DNA from: Paraspadella gotoi
Taxonomy: Eukaryota; Chaetognatha
Length of the DNA stretch: 64,000 bases
Assembly: GCA_051294375.1 (NCBI GenBank)
Contig: CM119264.1
Span: forward strand, 27,857,158-27,921,157
Direction: 5' to 3'
A model generated the notes under the pieces. That model did not search any database. It was not told the origin of the DNA and saw only the letters and a list, made by a program, of their open reading frames with translations. The stretch's first letter is position 1. Every line of letters starts with the position of its first letter. Below, in pieces: positions 24,824 to 46,169 of the stretch. Made by a program: the position numbers and the translations under genes.

Positions 24824-25000
24824 TGAAATTGGTACAACCAATATAAAAATTATCCATTCATTTAATGAATAAGCTATCTTGTCCCTGATATTGGACAGGC
24901 TTTGGTGGTTTAAGGCCTCCATCACTCTTACAAGATAATGACATAGCAAGCTTTCAATCAAGACTCTCTCACAGTCCCGTTTATTCACTCCCAGAGTTTA
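24824..25000 (+). repeat. Rep-1 interspersed element (right-copy counterpart)
   Basis: Same family as 19757-19938. Preceded by a (gtata)n run (24801-24823) and followed by a tataatagta run. Confidence 0.85.
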
Positions 25001-25528
25001 TAATAGTATATAATAGTATATAATAGTATATAATAGTATATTAAAATTATTAGCGGGTACCTGTGTTGGTACAGTATAGTAAAGTGAAATAAAGGTTTTG
25101 TGAGAAGAAAATAAAAAGTGAGAGAATTTAAAAGAGTCACGAAAGTTCACGGAGCGACATCAACGATTGTGAATTTGTGATTGTGATTGCCATCGATTTA
25201 TAGAACCAAAAAAATCGATTCTATTTTATTTTCGAAGGAAAATAAAGTTCACTTCTCTCAAAGATGAGGAAAACCTTTTATATATTCTTATAACAAAGAT
25301 TACAATATCTTTTAACAAACGTTTTGTTTAAAGCAAGAAAACTGTATTATTGTTTAAAACAACGAATTTTGAATTTTTACTTTGAACATTCGTTGTTATA
25401 AATAAATAAAATAAAACAATTTCAAAACGCAATGAAACAAAAGAAATTACTAAATTACTAAATATTTAAAAAAAAAAAAAATTTCCGGCTGTTAAAATTT
25501 ATCACGGCGCGTCATTAGGTAAATAATA

Positions 25529-25529
<1 letters not shown>

Positions 25530-25589
<60 letters not shown>

Positions 25590-25632
25590 TAATGATAATA
25601 ATAATAATAATAATAAATAATAAATAATAATA
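25530..25632. repeat. (AAT)n microsatellite
   Basis: Near-perfect AAT run. Confidence 0.97.
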
Positions 25633-26079
25633 ATATCCTAATTTTCATCCTCCACTTGATATTTATTTATTTAATATTGAAATGTGAATTAATTTTGTAC
25701 CACGTCATCCCCTTGATAAAAAGTCGTCCAAGCCTCGACTGAGTCTTTGTCGGCTTTATTTTTTTGGCGGCGAAAGATGAAAGGCGGCGGCGGCGAAAGA
25801 TGAAAGGCGGCGGCAAAGGATGAAAGAGTTGACGGGGCGGATGAAACGCGGCGGTCAATAAACGCCGCCAACGGGTCAAAACACACGGTATTGAGAAGAG
25901 CGGAGGGAGAGAGAGTGAATGGGCGGGTCCGACGGGATGGAGAGAGAGTGGGATGAATGATGGATGGTCATTGGTCAATGGGAGGAGAGAAGAGACGATG
26001 ATGCTGCCATCTGCCTCAAAAATATAGGTTAAAGAAGACAGGGGTGTAAGTAATTATAATAACAATAATAATGATAATG

Positions 26080-26083
26080 ATAA

Positions 26084-26152
<69 letters not shown>

Positions 26153-26166
26153 TAATAATAATAATC

Positions 26167-26211
<45 letters not shown>

Positions 26212-26227
26212 TTAATAATAATAATAG
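26080..26227. repeat. (AAT)n microsatellite
   Basis: About 45 AAT units with few interruptions. Confidence 0.97.
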
Positions 26228-26808
26228 TATCTTTTTGGTAATGCCTATTATGAGCCAAAAAAAAGGCAGTTACACTCGGTCAACCTTTCCTGTCAACTTT
26301 TATTTATTACTTCATATTTCACACTTGTATAAAACACCGCGAGTGAACGATCGGTTCACCGTGAGAGGCGACGTTAAATCACGACTCTCGCGTGACGAGG
26401 CGATCGCACGGGGAGTGAAAATCTGTGAAAGGGAGGGTCTGCATTCCGAGGATGGAGGAAAGTCGTGAAAGCAGAATTCGCCCCTACCCCCTCCGCCGGC
26501 GAGATGTGAAGGATAAAAAAGCGTGAAAGACTGTTTTCGGGGTCAACGAGGGCGTGACCCTCGCGTGAAGGGTGAGGGGGGGAAGGGGTGAAGAGAGTCC
26601 TAGAATTTGGGGGGGGCGAAGGGTTCGGATTTTCTAGAACAGAGATGAGGTTTTTATTCCGAAAAGAGGGAGTAGTACTCTCTTGTGGGTCAGGTGATTG
26701 TTTTATTTATTGATGTTGAAATGATAAAGCGACATGAGGTACTGGGGTGGTTATGAAAAAATCAGTGAAGCTTCTTTGTTGGTTGTTGGTTGCCTTTCTG
26801 TCGGAGAT

Positions 26809-27125
26809 GGAAGTTTTTGAGTTCCAATGGTAGATTTCTTATAGCTTAGCGCAGATATTAAGGATTTGAGACATGTGTAACGTTTAACGCATCTATAACA
26901 CAAGCAACGTACGACGAATAAGGAAAGGTAATGTAACAATTAGAAGTTGGAATTTAAAGTAAAGCAGAGGTTGTTTTAAGATTCTTTAGATTATATATAA
27001 ATTTGTGTTCAAGTTGATAAAACTCGCGCGTCGCAAAAAAAATGTGACGCAAATGCAACGAAAAAAAAAATCATTAATCCCAAGTCTCATTCGAACCATT
27101 TGGGTCGGGGACAAAGCTACTATTG
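26809..27125. other. No gene seen
   Basis: Sequence unique to the right-hand side of the duplication; no supported exon. Confidence 0.5.
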
Positions 27126-27126
27126 A

Positions 27127-27235
<109 letters not shown>

Positions 27236-27316
27236 CATTGGACGTACACGTCATTTGCACGGGCGAAACCTTTCCCGTTTGCAGTTGTTGTGTCCACTCT
27301 CTGCTAAGGGGTTGAG

Positions 27317-27342
27317 GGAGAGAGAGAAAGAGAGAGAGAGAA

Positions 27343-27404
<62 letters not shown>
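27317..27404. repeat. (GA)n microsatellite
   Basis: GA run with AAA breaks. Confidence 0.97.
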
Positions 27405-27407
<3 letters not shown>

Positions 27408-27664
27408 CTAAGGGATTGAGGGATGGAGGTGGAAGCGACTTATTTTATTTTTTTCATTTTAGTTTTATAAATGAGAATTCTTGGTTAAGTAGAGTAAAAG
27501 TTAAGCGCCATCTGGAGACAACTATAAAACGTAATACTTAACAAAAAAAAAGCAAAGCTTGGCTTGCATTTCACGACCTAATTCAAACCATCTGATAATA
27601 ATTATAAAAAAAATTTTGTCAATGTTTAAAAAAAAAATAACAAAAATTCAATCAATCTGTAAAT
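27405..27664. other. No gene seen
   Basis: A/T-rich DNA between microsatellites. Confidence 0.5.
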
Positions 27665-27712
27665 CTCTCTCTCTGTCTCTCTCTCTATCTCTCTCCCTCT
27701 CTCTCTCTCTCC
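27665..27712. repeat. (CT)n microsatellite
   Basis: Interrupted CT run. Confidence 0.95.
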
Positions 27713-28273
27713 CCTTATATTCTTTCTATTCCATCTCCAAAAAAAACTAACAAAGATGAACACACGTTATGAAATATTTCCTCTTCTCCGCCAAAAAATC
27801 CTCTCTTCTTTCGATTCGCATAATGATGGCCGCTGATGCGAGGGGCTTTCATTTGATGTCCCCTAATGATCGAGTGTTGTGATGAAACACGAAATAAAAA
27901 GAGAGAGAGAGTTGTCAGAAGCGAGAGAAAAGGGAAATTCATTTTTTTTTACTTCAAAAAACGAGGATTCGAATCTTTTTACTCGATACAATATTATTTA
28001 CAATACAATACTTGTGAAATATTATCCCTGCAGCCTACATTTTAACCTCTTTTTCTCTCTCTCTCTCGATTACGTTTTTGGTTGTATCTGAGTCGTATTT
28101 GACCTGTCCTTTATTAGTCGGTCTGATATCTTTGTCTGGTCACCTCGAAATTTACTGACTCTACAAGGAGCGGGTATTGTCTAGAAAGCGAGAAAACACT
28201 TTCACATTAATATTTAACTCAATGCCAATTACGGAACAAAATGTGTTCCAAAATGCAACGATCTGAGTTAAGC

Positions 28274-28373
28274 GGAACCCGCGTCCTACAGCCATCCGCA
28301 GCAGCATCCGCAGCAATCGGTGCTGCTACAACCTGACGGGGCGACGCAGCCTCGAAACAAAAAAGCCGCATAA
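28274..28373 (+). CDS. Possible Gln/Pro-rich terminal coding exon (low confidence)
   Basis: One + strand frame reads EPASYSHPQQHPQQSVLL, then about 15 more residues, and ends at TAA (28371-28373). The composition resembles the low-complexity tails common in arthropod nuclear proteins. It would need an acceptor at the AG of ttaag just upstream, which has no good pyrimidine tract. No upstream exon was found, so it may be chance. Confidence 0.22.
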
Positions 28374-28436
28374 TTAATGACGATTCTCTCTGGGCGCAAA
28401 GAGGGTCCGAGGTTTACGAGGGTTATAACGTGAGAG

Positions 28437-28438
<2 letters not shown>

Positions 28439-28474
<36 letters not shown>
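28439..28474. repeat. (GA)n microsatellite
   Basis: GA run of about 17 units. Confidence 0.95.
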
Positions 28475-28476
<2 letters not shown>

Positions 28477-28708
28477 GCATTAGGAATCAGAGAGGAGAAA
28501 AAAAAAACTTAATTAAAAATGGAAAGAGGGAATTAATCCGGACGCTAGTCAACCGTTTTGAAGGAGGATCACTTTGACTCTTTTTTTAAATATCTAATGA
28601 AAAAAATAATATCAATTCATTTAAAATAGTATAAATAGAAACGAAACATAGAAACTATGAACAAGTGCGCTTAAACATTTTAAAGCTGGAATCACGAACT
28701 GAGGTTGA

Positions 28709-28709
28709 A

Positions 28710-28779
<70 letters not shown>

Positions 28780-28806
28780 TCTCTTCTCTCTCTCTCTCTC
28801 TCTCAC
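28709..28806. repeat. (CT)n microsatellite
   Basis: About 45 CT units with one break. Confidence 0.97.
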
Positions 28807-28963
28807 ACCTATTTCACGGGTGCCAGAGAACCTTTGAAAAAAAAACATACCGTAAGGAAGATTTTTTACAGTCTTTCCGCTTTTATGCAAATTTTTCGAC
28901 TTTTAATTTCACCCCGAAAATTACAGCGTGAAAAGAATAAGAAATAATCATTCTCAAAGTCTG

Positions 28964-29061
28964 TCTCTCTCTCTCTCTCTTTCTTTTCTTTTTTCTTTCT
29001 TTCTTTCTTCTTTCTTTCTTTCTCTCTCTCTCTCTTCTTTTTCTTCTTTCTTTCTTTCTTT

Positions 29062-29100
<39 letters not shown>

Positions 29101-29153
29101 CTTCTTTCTTCTTTCTTTCTTTCTTTCTTCTCTCTCTCTCTCTCTCTCTCTCA
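28964..29153. repeat. (CT)n/(CTTT)n microsatellite
   Basis: Mixed tctc and tttc tract; counterpart at 35652-35851. Confidence 0.95.
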
Positions 29154-29313
29154 CAACACTCATTCTCTCTCTCCCTTCCCCTCAGACGCCTTTCCACGTT
29201 TAACAGCAAAAAAATATCCTGTTTAAACAAAATAACGACTCAGGAAAAAAAAAACTAATAACGTAGCTCGAGAAAAAAAAAAAGGAAAAAAAAAAAATAA
29301 GGAAAAAAAAAAG

Positions 29314-30098
29314 AAATTTCTTTTGCTTCTTTTTCTTCTCGCCGAAATCGTTTTCTCCGATCTCTTGGACAAGAAAGAGAAAATGAGTCTTTTCCCGGAA
29401 AGGGCGGTAATGAGCAGTCGACGACGACGACGAGACGACGACGGGGGGATACTACGTCGTTGATGATTGGAACGACGACGACGACGACGATGATGATAAC
29501 TCGACGGTTCTGATAACGAAATCTACGAAGACAACTGGTTTTCTTATGTACCTTATAAAATGAGCGAATGAACGAATCTCTGAATGATGGAATAATTTTC
29601 TTGTGAAAAAAATATTTTCTTTAAATTTTAAGGCGTGAATAAATGTTGGGGGAAAAAAAATGAAATTATGAATTAGTGAAAACATGAAGGAATTAATGAA
29701 TTAAAAAAATGGATCGAATTAATATAAATATAAAAATGAATAACAAATATGTAAAATGTTAACAAATTAATGAAGATCAATATTTTTTAATGGAATAAAC
29801 AATAGATGAAAAAAATTAGTAAAGCAAGTGAACGAATTAAATTAGAATAAAAGAACAAAGACAAATAAACAAAAGAACAATCCCCAATTCTGCCTTCGTT
29901 TTTTTTTTCCTCCGCAGAACAAAACTGTCGTGGATTCTCTTCGATTTCTTCGCCAAAACGAAGAAAACCTCGAATGCCGGTGTTGGTGCCGGTCTGCCGA
30001 CGCAACCGGCAGCATCGTCAACACGGCGGCGCCGACGCTGCCCACTCTGCCGACGCTGCCACCGACCGGCACCACGGGTGAGAGAGGAGAAGAGAGAG

Positions 30099-30153
<55 letters not shown>

Positions 30154-31764
30154 GAGAGACATCTCAACTGTCCACTCCCGACTCCAGGTCTACCCAGCCC
30201 GGATCAATGCTCGGGTCTAAACTCTAATCCTTTCCAAGGCTGCGGTCGACGAGTCTACGGAGAGACGGTGATCAATCGACCCGAGTCGTGGCGGGATGAA
30301 CGCCATGAGGGGTACCTTACCCTGCAGTTGAGTAATTAGATAATTTGAATAACAAATTTTGATAATAGTCATATTTTATTTTATTGGAAAAAGAGAAGAG
30401 GAGATAAGGAGAGACATAAAGAAAGACAGATTGATAAAAAAACACCAGACAGACAAAGAGACTGACAGATAGAAACAAAAAAAGATAAATATTAGTACAG
30501 ACTGGCACACAAACAGGACAGACAGAGAGACAGGCGGTCAAATTGACTTCTTGCCCAAACAAAGGATGACATACTCTACATTGTACAGTCTACAATCTAG
30601 AAAAAGATTCTCGCCTCAGCCGCGACTACAACAAACTGCAACAACAACAACAAAAAAAAACAATAACCAGAAAACAACAGCAGCAGCGTCAGCCGCAGCA
30701 CTTTTCCTGCAGGTCTCAGTCCGGCGCAACGGACGTCACGTCTGCGGCGGCGCCATCGTCGCCGCGTCTCTCGTCATTTCCGCCGCCCACTGCTATCAGC
30801 GCTCCAGGCGGGGTGGACCGTCGTCGCTGGCGACATTTCTCTTAGGTGACGAAAAGTTCCACTATTTTGTTATAAGGCCAAGCTCTATATCGAGGTTTCG
30901 TCAAAGTGAAAAAAAAGTTAAATTTACGTATACTTGGGGTTAAGGCGCGGTGTGGGCACAAGTAATGCTCATAGGATTGAACCAGTCACAACGAACCCAT
31001 TTCAAGTCTTTATATCAACTCGCCATTGGATGTGGTTGACTTTGCTCATTCCAGAAATGTTGCCGAACAACGTCTTAAAAAAATTAATCATTTGATTTTC
31101 TTCCTGCAGATCGCGCGATTGCAGCCAGCAGACGGTCGACGTCGCAAGCATCAACAATCATCGAGGATTTTCGAGTCTCGAAAATGACATCACGATCATC
31201 AAACTGTCGACGCCTTTGAGGTTCAACAACTTCGTTCAACCCGCTTGCTTGCCTCCGCAGAACTATCCCTACACTGGTGGAGAGAGAGAGAGCTTTTGTT
31301 TTCTTGCATGTTTATTTGTTTTCTTAATCTCTTGTTCATATCTTAATCTTTTTCTTTATTTTTACTTTAATTTTTTTTTCTATTTAAATCTATGACTATA
31401 AGGCTATAAGGCGATTAGCTAAAGAGTCCTATCCGCAACTTCTTTAACCCTCTAGCAGCCATAGAACGGGTCCTGGCTTGGAACCAAGCTTGAGGGTTTC
31501 CCACACCCAAAGACGGTTTACGGCCGTCCTCATGCTTCCCACTGGTACGGGTAGGTTCTGGGGATCCGGTACCTAATGGTCATTGTGAGCCACCGGGTCA
31601 CGACTACGGTTATAGCAATGCCCGACTACATTTCTAAATTTCTTTATAAATCCAGGCGGCACTCCCGCGCTGTTGTCCGGTTGGGGCCGGCAATGGGAGG
31701 GCGGCCCGAGTCCAGACAGACTTCAAGTGGCATCAAGTCCGATCATCGACGACGCAACGTGCAA
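29314..31764 (+). pseudogene. Damaged left copy of the serine protease gene (exons 1-6)
   Basis: Counterparts of the protease exons lie at about 29314-29547, 29918-30077, 30188-30331, 30713-30845, 31110-31276 and 31656-31764. The initiator ATG of exon 1 is missing and the poly-Asp coding tract is frame-disrupted. Exon 3 lacks a base at the tryptophan codon of PWQ and another in the GG of VVGG. Exon 4 lacks one G after the RSRRG codons, shifting the frame downstream of the catalytic His. Exons 5 and 6 are clean, and exon 2 is better preserved here than in the right copy (160 bp, correct phase). No last exon (active-site Ser) belongs to this copy. It is probably a noisy or allelic rendering of the 36009-45321 gene, not a separate pseudogene. 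Confidence 0.75.
31404..31626 (-). mobile_element. SINE-1 copy in protease intron 5 (left copy)
   Basis: Reverse complement of the family at 14914-15134, including the gacccggtgg head, the taggtaccgg segment and the gaggacggccg body. Same insertion as 38244-38486. Confidence 0.85.
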
Positions 31765-32740
31765 GTACGTTACATCCGAATTTTTTAAAGAGGCTCAATT
31801 ACATACGGATTTTTAAGGACGTTTAATTACATCCGGATAAAATCTTTTAATAATAGCGTCAACGGAATGGAATAATTCAAAACAATGATAATTCTAAATA
31901 ATACATAATTACATAGGTTGCTTTAAAAAAGGGTTTTCAGCGATATTGGATTCACGGTTTGAAAAAATATTTTTGACACATTCATCTCGTTACGATTATT
32001 TATCACAAAAACCCGTGACAGCTAGATTTCTGCTTTTGTCTTTTAATTTTTTTTTTTTTTCGATTTTAAAAACGATGTTAACGAGTTTTTTTAAAGTTTT
32101 AAATTTTTCGCGCCTCGTTTTATCTCTACGCTGCTGAAACATCGGATCTTCGAAAGGGCACAACGAGAAACAGGCAACGCGACTCAACCTTTGCTACGTC
32201 TGATCAGGACCTCGAGACCAATTTGAATTCAGCCACGCCTCTCCCCGCCTCGTTTTTTTTTCGAAGGAGTTCTTCGACATGTCCGTCACGAGGCGAAACT
32301 TCAAACGCGTCTTCCAGTCGTACGTCCGCCCGAGACGTTCCCCGGCGCCATTGACGCCCCGCCCTCGCCAGGCGCCTCTCATTTCCTCGTTCCTCCACCC
32401 GTGAGAGAGAGTTCAAAGGGGCCTCAAATTGCCCGGCGCGCGAGAGTCTGTTCAGTCGGACAGAAAAGCGTCGCTCCTCGGGCACGATCGGATTGTGAGT
32501 ACTGAAATGTGCGGACGGGAGAGGAAGTGAGTACGTAGAATCATTATTAAGGATATTAAGAGAGAAGCATCCTCTGTTATGGATTTGGGTATTTAATGTT
32601 TAAATATACTTTTCTCTTAGAAAAAAAAATATCGTTCGATCGAAATCGCAAAATAAGCTGGCAAGGAAGAATCGAATAGTAGGAGACATTATCAACTGAA
32701 TATGTGCTTATATATTAGCTTATATATATATATGCTTATA

Positions 32741-32920
32741 TGAAATTGGTACAACCAATATAAAAATTATCCATTCATTTAATAAATAAGCTATCTTGCC
32801 TCTGACTTTGGACAGGCTTTGGTGGTTTAAGGCCTCCAATGACATAGCAGGTCCCTGAAAGCTTTTAATCAAGACTCTCTCAGTCTTTTTATTTCACTCC
32901 CAAAGTACCTGGCTTCCCTA
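32741..32920 (+). repeat. Rep-1 element (intronic)
   Basis: Starts tgaaattggtacaaccaata; lies between nested-gene exons a and b; counterpart at 39601-39785. Confidence 0.85.
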
Positions 32921-33484
32921 TCAAACCTATTAGCTGATTGAATGTTTAAATTCTACATTAATTTTTGAAGGAAATCTGAATCTGGAATTTCGATTCAAGT
33001 TAGCGCCGATAACAGGTGTCTCGTTATTCGAAAAATAATTCATAATTTGAATATGAAGCCAAGTTTAAATTTTGATTTATCAATTATTATTAAATTATTG
33101 ATATTCCTTTTCAGAAATAAAAAGGAAGCAAACAGAGTCTGAGAAGCAAAAAGTCCGGAAATTCTTTGAAACGGCGGATTACTATGACAAATCAAATCAA
33201 AAGGTCGATCCTCTTTTTTTTTTATATATAGTTTTACCTCGAAATTTGCATATAATTTCATGAAGATTTTAATTGATATTTTTATTCCCTTCGATGATCG
33301 ATAGCAGAAAAAGTCTCGAGGCTGCAAATGTCGATGTCGATGTCGATGCGAAATCAAATCGTGGACATTTCAGGAAGCGTTGGAATACTTACTCGCTATG
33401 TCTTTGGTTCTCCGCATTTTATTTTTAACCTATTTTATTTTCAATACAAAATTCTTTTCAAGTTGTCTTTTTTAGTTACATTTA

Positions 33485-34080
33485 TGAAATTGGTACAACC
33501 AATAAAAAAATAATTCATTTAATAAATAAGCTATCTTGCCCCTGACTTTGGATTTGTCTTTATGTGTTTAAGTCCTCCATCTTCTTACAAGATAATGACA
33601 TAGCAGGTCCCTGCAATCCTTCAATCAAGACTCACTCGGCTTCCCTATCAATGAAGTGGTATAATGTTTCAAAGAACGTTTTAATTGTATATAAAGATCT
33701 GGGAATACTATATTGTACTCCGCCCGGCATCGAAATACAAGAAGCTGAATTTTATGAAATTGGTACAACAATATAAAAATTTCCATTCATTTAATAAATA
33801 AGCTATATTTCTTTAAAGTTATTCTACTTCAAAATGGGAAAAAAAATTATCAATATTTATTGACTTCTTCCATTTAATAATTTTTTTTTGGAAACTTATG
33901 AGTTTAAGTCAAAATTTTTGGACATTATCAATCATGATCAGTTCATTTATATTCTATCATCATTTTATGAAATTTGTACAACCAATATAAAAATTATCCA
34001 TTCATTTAAATAAATAAGCTACCTTGCCCTGACTTTGGACAGGCTTTGGTGGTTTAATAATGACATATCAGGTCTGTCAT
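33485..34080 (+). repeat. Cluster of three Rep-1 units
   Basis: Starts at 33485, 33755 and 33968. The first unit runs about 270 bp and its end leads straight into the next tgaaattggtaca, so units can be arranged head to tail. Counterpart cluster at 40347-40935. Confidence 0.85.
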
Positions 34081-35117
34081 CATTTCATCATCATCTCATT
34101 CTTAAGGGGGGTTCGCGGCGGCCAAGATTCTTCTCGGAATGTCCAAAGATGCGGAGCACTTCCAACAGCTCAAGCAACTTTGTAGAGAGAACTTAATATC
34201 CAGTTAATGATCGGAGTGACCCGAAAAACGACTGCAGTTGCAATCACATCAGCTCGAGGTAGGGCTCGAGGAATTATCGTGTAATTTCTTGCTTGACCAA
34301 GCATTGTATTGTTATTTCATAGATGTTCACTTTGTTTAGCCTTTTAGATATTATGACTTTTTTCGTTAATGATTTTCTAACAGGAATGATGTGCGATATT
34401 TATATAAAAGACGAGGGCTGGAGGGTAATCTAACCAATTTTGTGTAGATGAGCACACTATTTTCTGAGGATAGCTAACAATTCTATCCCAATAATCAATA
34501 AATAATATTTAATTTAAATAACGAAAGTTTCCATAGTATTTTAGAAATAGAAATTAAAAAAATTAAATAAATAAATCGTTAAACATTAATTATTAATCAA
34601 TTATTTAATATATTGAAATACAAAAGACTTGAGATAGTGTAACAAGTAAATTTTTTTCAATTTTCATAGATTAATTATTTTAAACAATAATTTCATTTTG
34701 CTCAGGCGCAGAAACGAATTGGAAACTCTTTACAGAGCCTCCTACCTGAACAACTTCTCCGTAAATTTGGGAGAGCTCGCCATCTTTAATTACGTCGAGG
34801 GTAAGTTTGAATCGATCGAGTCTTCGTTGTCGTTTTCATCGTCGTCGTCGTCGTCGTCGCTTCATCTTTGTCATCGTTGTCGCTTGTGTCATTTCATTGG
34901 TATTACATTTTCATCGTTCTTGTTCGTCGTTGACGGCAGTGGCTTCAACATTTTACTGTCATACCTCAATTTTGCTGTATGAGAGCATGCCCAGACGAAT
35001 GCAGGCAGTAGTCGATGCCGATGAAGGGCATACCAATTATTGAGAATGTTTTACCCATGTTGTGTATACTTTTTATGGAATAAATAAATTATGTTATATA
35101 CTTTTTTCCTAGATAGT

Positions 35118-35544
35118 ACAATTGTTTGAGCACTGTCTCTTGTTAGAAATTGGGCATTATCTTTTTTCAATGACTTGCAATTTTGGTTATAAGAAATCTC
35201 ATACTTCTCATGCAATGTTCCACTCTACGAACCTGCATAGATATTTTCATGTTCATGGTTCGGGTTTTACTAGTACATTATGGATTGTAGCAAGGTTTGA
35301 CAAAGTGAATCATTATGTCTTTTACTAAGCTTATAATCGTGGATGCATTATGTTTCTTAAAAATCTTGGTATACTGGTTAGCAACTTAAAAGTAATGTAG
35401 ATGGAAAAGTACCATTAGTGATCATTTGTAGTGTCTTCTGGCGTACGCCAAGGAGGAGTCCTCAGTCCTTACTTATGGGCAGTATATGTCAACGATTTAT
35501 TTTGGACTAAAAAATCAGTTATGGTTGTTACATAGGACATATTT
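35118..35544 (+). mobile_element. LINE (non-LTR retrotransposon) reverse-transcriptase fragment
   Basis: The frame at 35122-35328 contains FGYKKSHTSHAMF and then ARFDKVNHYVFY, matching the finger region and the A motif (an AFDKVNH-type core) of LINE reverse transcriptases. Further on, in another frame (about 35431-35532), SGVRQGGVLSPYLWAVYV-NDL is the B-motif region (QGxxLSP). A frameshift and stops between them show decay. The catalytic YADD motif would lie beyond the 25-N gap at 35545-35569. The clade cannot be fixed from this piece. It is absent from the right copy of the duplication. Confidence 0.85.
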
Positions 35545-35651
35545 NNNNNNNNNNNNNNNNNNNNNNNNNTTTATGCAAATTTTTCGACTTTTAATTTCAC
35601 CCCGAAAATTACAGCGTGAAAAAGAATAAGAAATAATCAATTCTCAAAGTC

Positions 35652-35758
35652 TGTCTCTCTCTCTCTCTTTCTTTCTTTTCTTTTTTTCTTTCTTTCTTTC
35701 TTTCTTTCTTCTCTTCTCTCTCTCTCTCTCTTCTTCTTTCTTCTTTCTTTCTTTCTTT

Positions 35759-35799
<41 letters not shown>

Positions 35800-35851
35800 T
35801 TTCTTTTCTTCTTTCTTTCTTTCTTTCTTCTCTCTCTCTCTCTCTCTCTCT
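35652..35851. repeat. (CT)n/(CTTT)n microsatellite
   Basis: Mixed tctc and tttc tract; counterpart of 28964-29153. Confidence 0.95.
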
Positions 35852-36008
35852 CACAACACTCATTCTCTTCTCCTTCCCCTCAGACGCCTTTCCACGTTTA
35901 ACAGCAAAAAAATATCCTGTTTAAACAAAATAACGACTCAGGAAAAAAAAAACTAATAACGTAGCTCGAGAAAAAAAAAAGGAAAAAAAAATAAGGAAAA
36001 AAGAGAAA

Positions 36009-45314
<9,306 letters not shown>

Positions 45315-45321
<7 letters not shown>

Positions 45322-45695
45322 TGGAGTGGGGTAATGGAGTGGGATGATAAGACCGGGGTGATGGAGTGGGGTAATTGAGCGGGTGATGGAGTGGGATGAT
45401 GGAGCGGGATGATGGAGTATGGGTTATGGAGTGAGATGATGGAGCGAGGTGATAGAGGGGGTGACGGAGTGTGGTGATGGAGCGGCGTGATGGAGTGAGG
45501 TGATGGAGCGGTGGTGATGGAGTGGGATGATGGAGTGGGTTGATGAAGAGGTGATGGATTGGGGTGATGGAGGGAGGTGATGGAGCGGTGGTGAAGGAGT
45601 GGGGTGTTGAAGTGGGGTGATGGAGCGGGGTGATGAAGAGGATGATGGAGTGGGGTGATGGAGCGGAGTGATGGAGTGGGGTGATCAAGGAAGGT
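45315..45695. repeat. 13-bp-class minisatellite (GATGGAGTGGGGT)
   Basis: About 27 degenerate units starting at the stop codon of the protease and forming the start of its 3' flank; variants swap gtgg/gcgg and ggt/gat. Confidence 0.93.
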
Positions 45696-45955
45696 GATAG
45701 AGTTAAATTATTAATGGGATTAATTAGGAAGAAATTTGAAGTCTAAATTTCAGAGGAAAATGATTTTATAAGTTTTTTTTATGTATGTACAACACTTCAT
45801 AATATTCTGCAGACATTGTGTTAGTATTTAAATTAAATTTGGTTAAAATAGATGAATATCGTTGTATTATACAATTTTTGCCTCACAAGACACAAAAAAT
45901 GATGTTGTGAAAAAGATGTATTTTGGACCAATCACAATTCACGACGTGAAACGAA

Positions 45956-46078
45956 GTGAAACTCACGCTTCTCATTTTCACTCTCCTTCTCGGTGTTCCT
46001 TCATGTGAATTTAAACAACGACCTCGGAGAATTATGAATAACTATCCATCGACTATTCTTCGACCTTTGACCGGTAAT
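45956..46078 (+). CDS. Possible first exon of another secreted protein
   Basis: The frame KLTLLIFTLLLGVPSC reads as a signal peptide, followed by EFKQRPRRIMNNYPSTILR and PLTG. A donor-like G|GTAATA follows near 46074. The first codon is GTG, not ATG; loss of the single G at 45956 would create ATG AAA CTC, so a base error at the start is possible. Its position 0.6 kb after the protease suggests the next gene, perhaps a paralogue, but no further exon was found before the repeats and gap downstream. Confidence 0.4.
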
Positions 46079-46095
46079 AAAGTATGTTTTAAATT

Positions 46096-46166
<71 letters not shown>
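46096..46166. repeat. (CT)n microsatellite
   Basis: CT run with one break. Confidence 0.97.

Positions 46167-46169
<3 letters not shown>

Larger units (their letters stand above)
22194..26808. repeat. About 4.6-kb duplicated segment, right copy (partner 17030-21755)
   Basis: Starts on the first base after the 25-N gap and is collinear with the left copy. It contains its own 213-N gap (22543-22755) exactly where the left copy carries about 203 bp of real sequence. After about 26808 the right copy continues into sequence unlike the left copy. Confidence 0.92.
32279..34800 (+). pseudogene. Left copy of the nested membrane-protein gene, exons a-e
   Basis: Counterparts of nested-gene exons are at 32279-32494 (from the ATG), 33115-33203, 33308-33406, 34107-34258 and 34706-34800. 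Exon a lacks a base after the MSVTRRNFK codons and lacks the AG of its upstream acceptor. Exon d has one G fewer in its opening G run. Exon e is intact here (95 bp, phase-correct, LETLYRASYLNN), whereas the right copy has lost 5 bp in it. The two copies therefore repair each other, as expected for two error-bearing versions of one locus. Confidence 0.7.
28866..35110. repeat. About 6.2-kb duplicated segment, left copy (partner 35570-42008)
   Basis: Collinear with 35570-42008 over its whole length, including protease exons 1-6, nested-gene exons a-e, the intronic SINE and several Rep-1 elements. Differences are mainly single-base indels, often in homopolymers, plus a roughly 135-bp insertion present only in the right copy (37680-37815). 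Collinearity ends at tagatagtaca near 35118. Confidence 0.95.

Noticed and set aside
29311-31764. Independent second functional protease gene
   Set aside because: Several frameshifts, missing ATG, no Ser exon, and the block geometry points to a duplicate rendering of the 36-45 kb gene.
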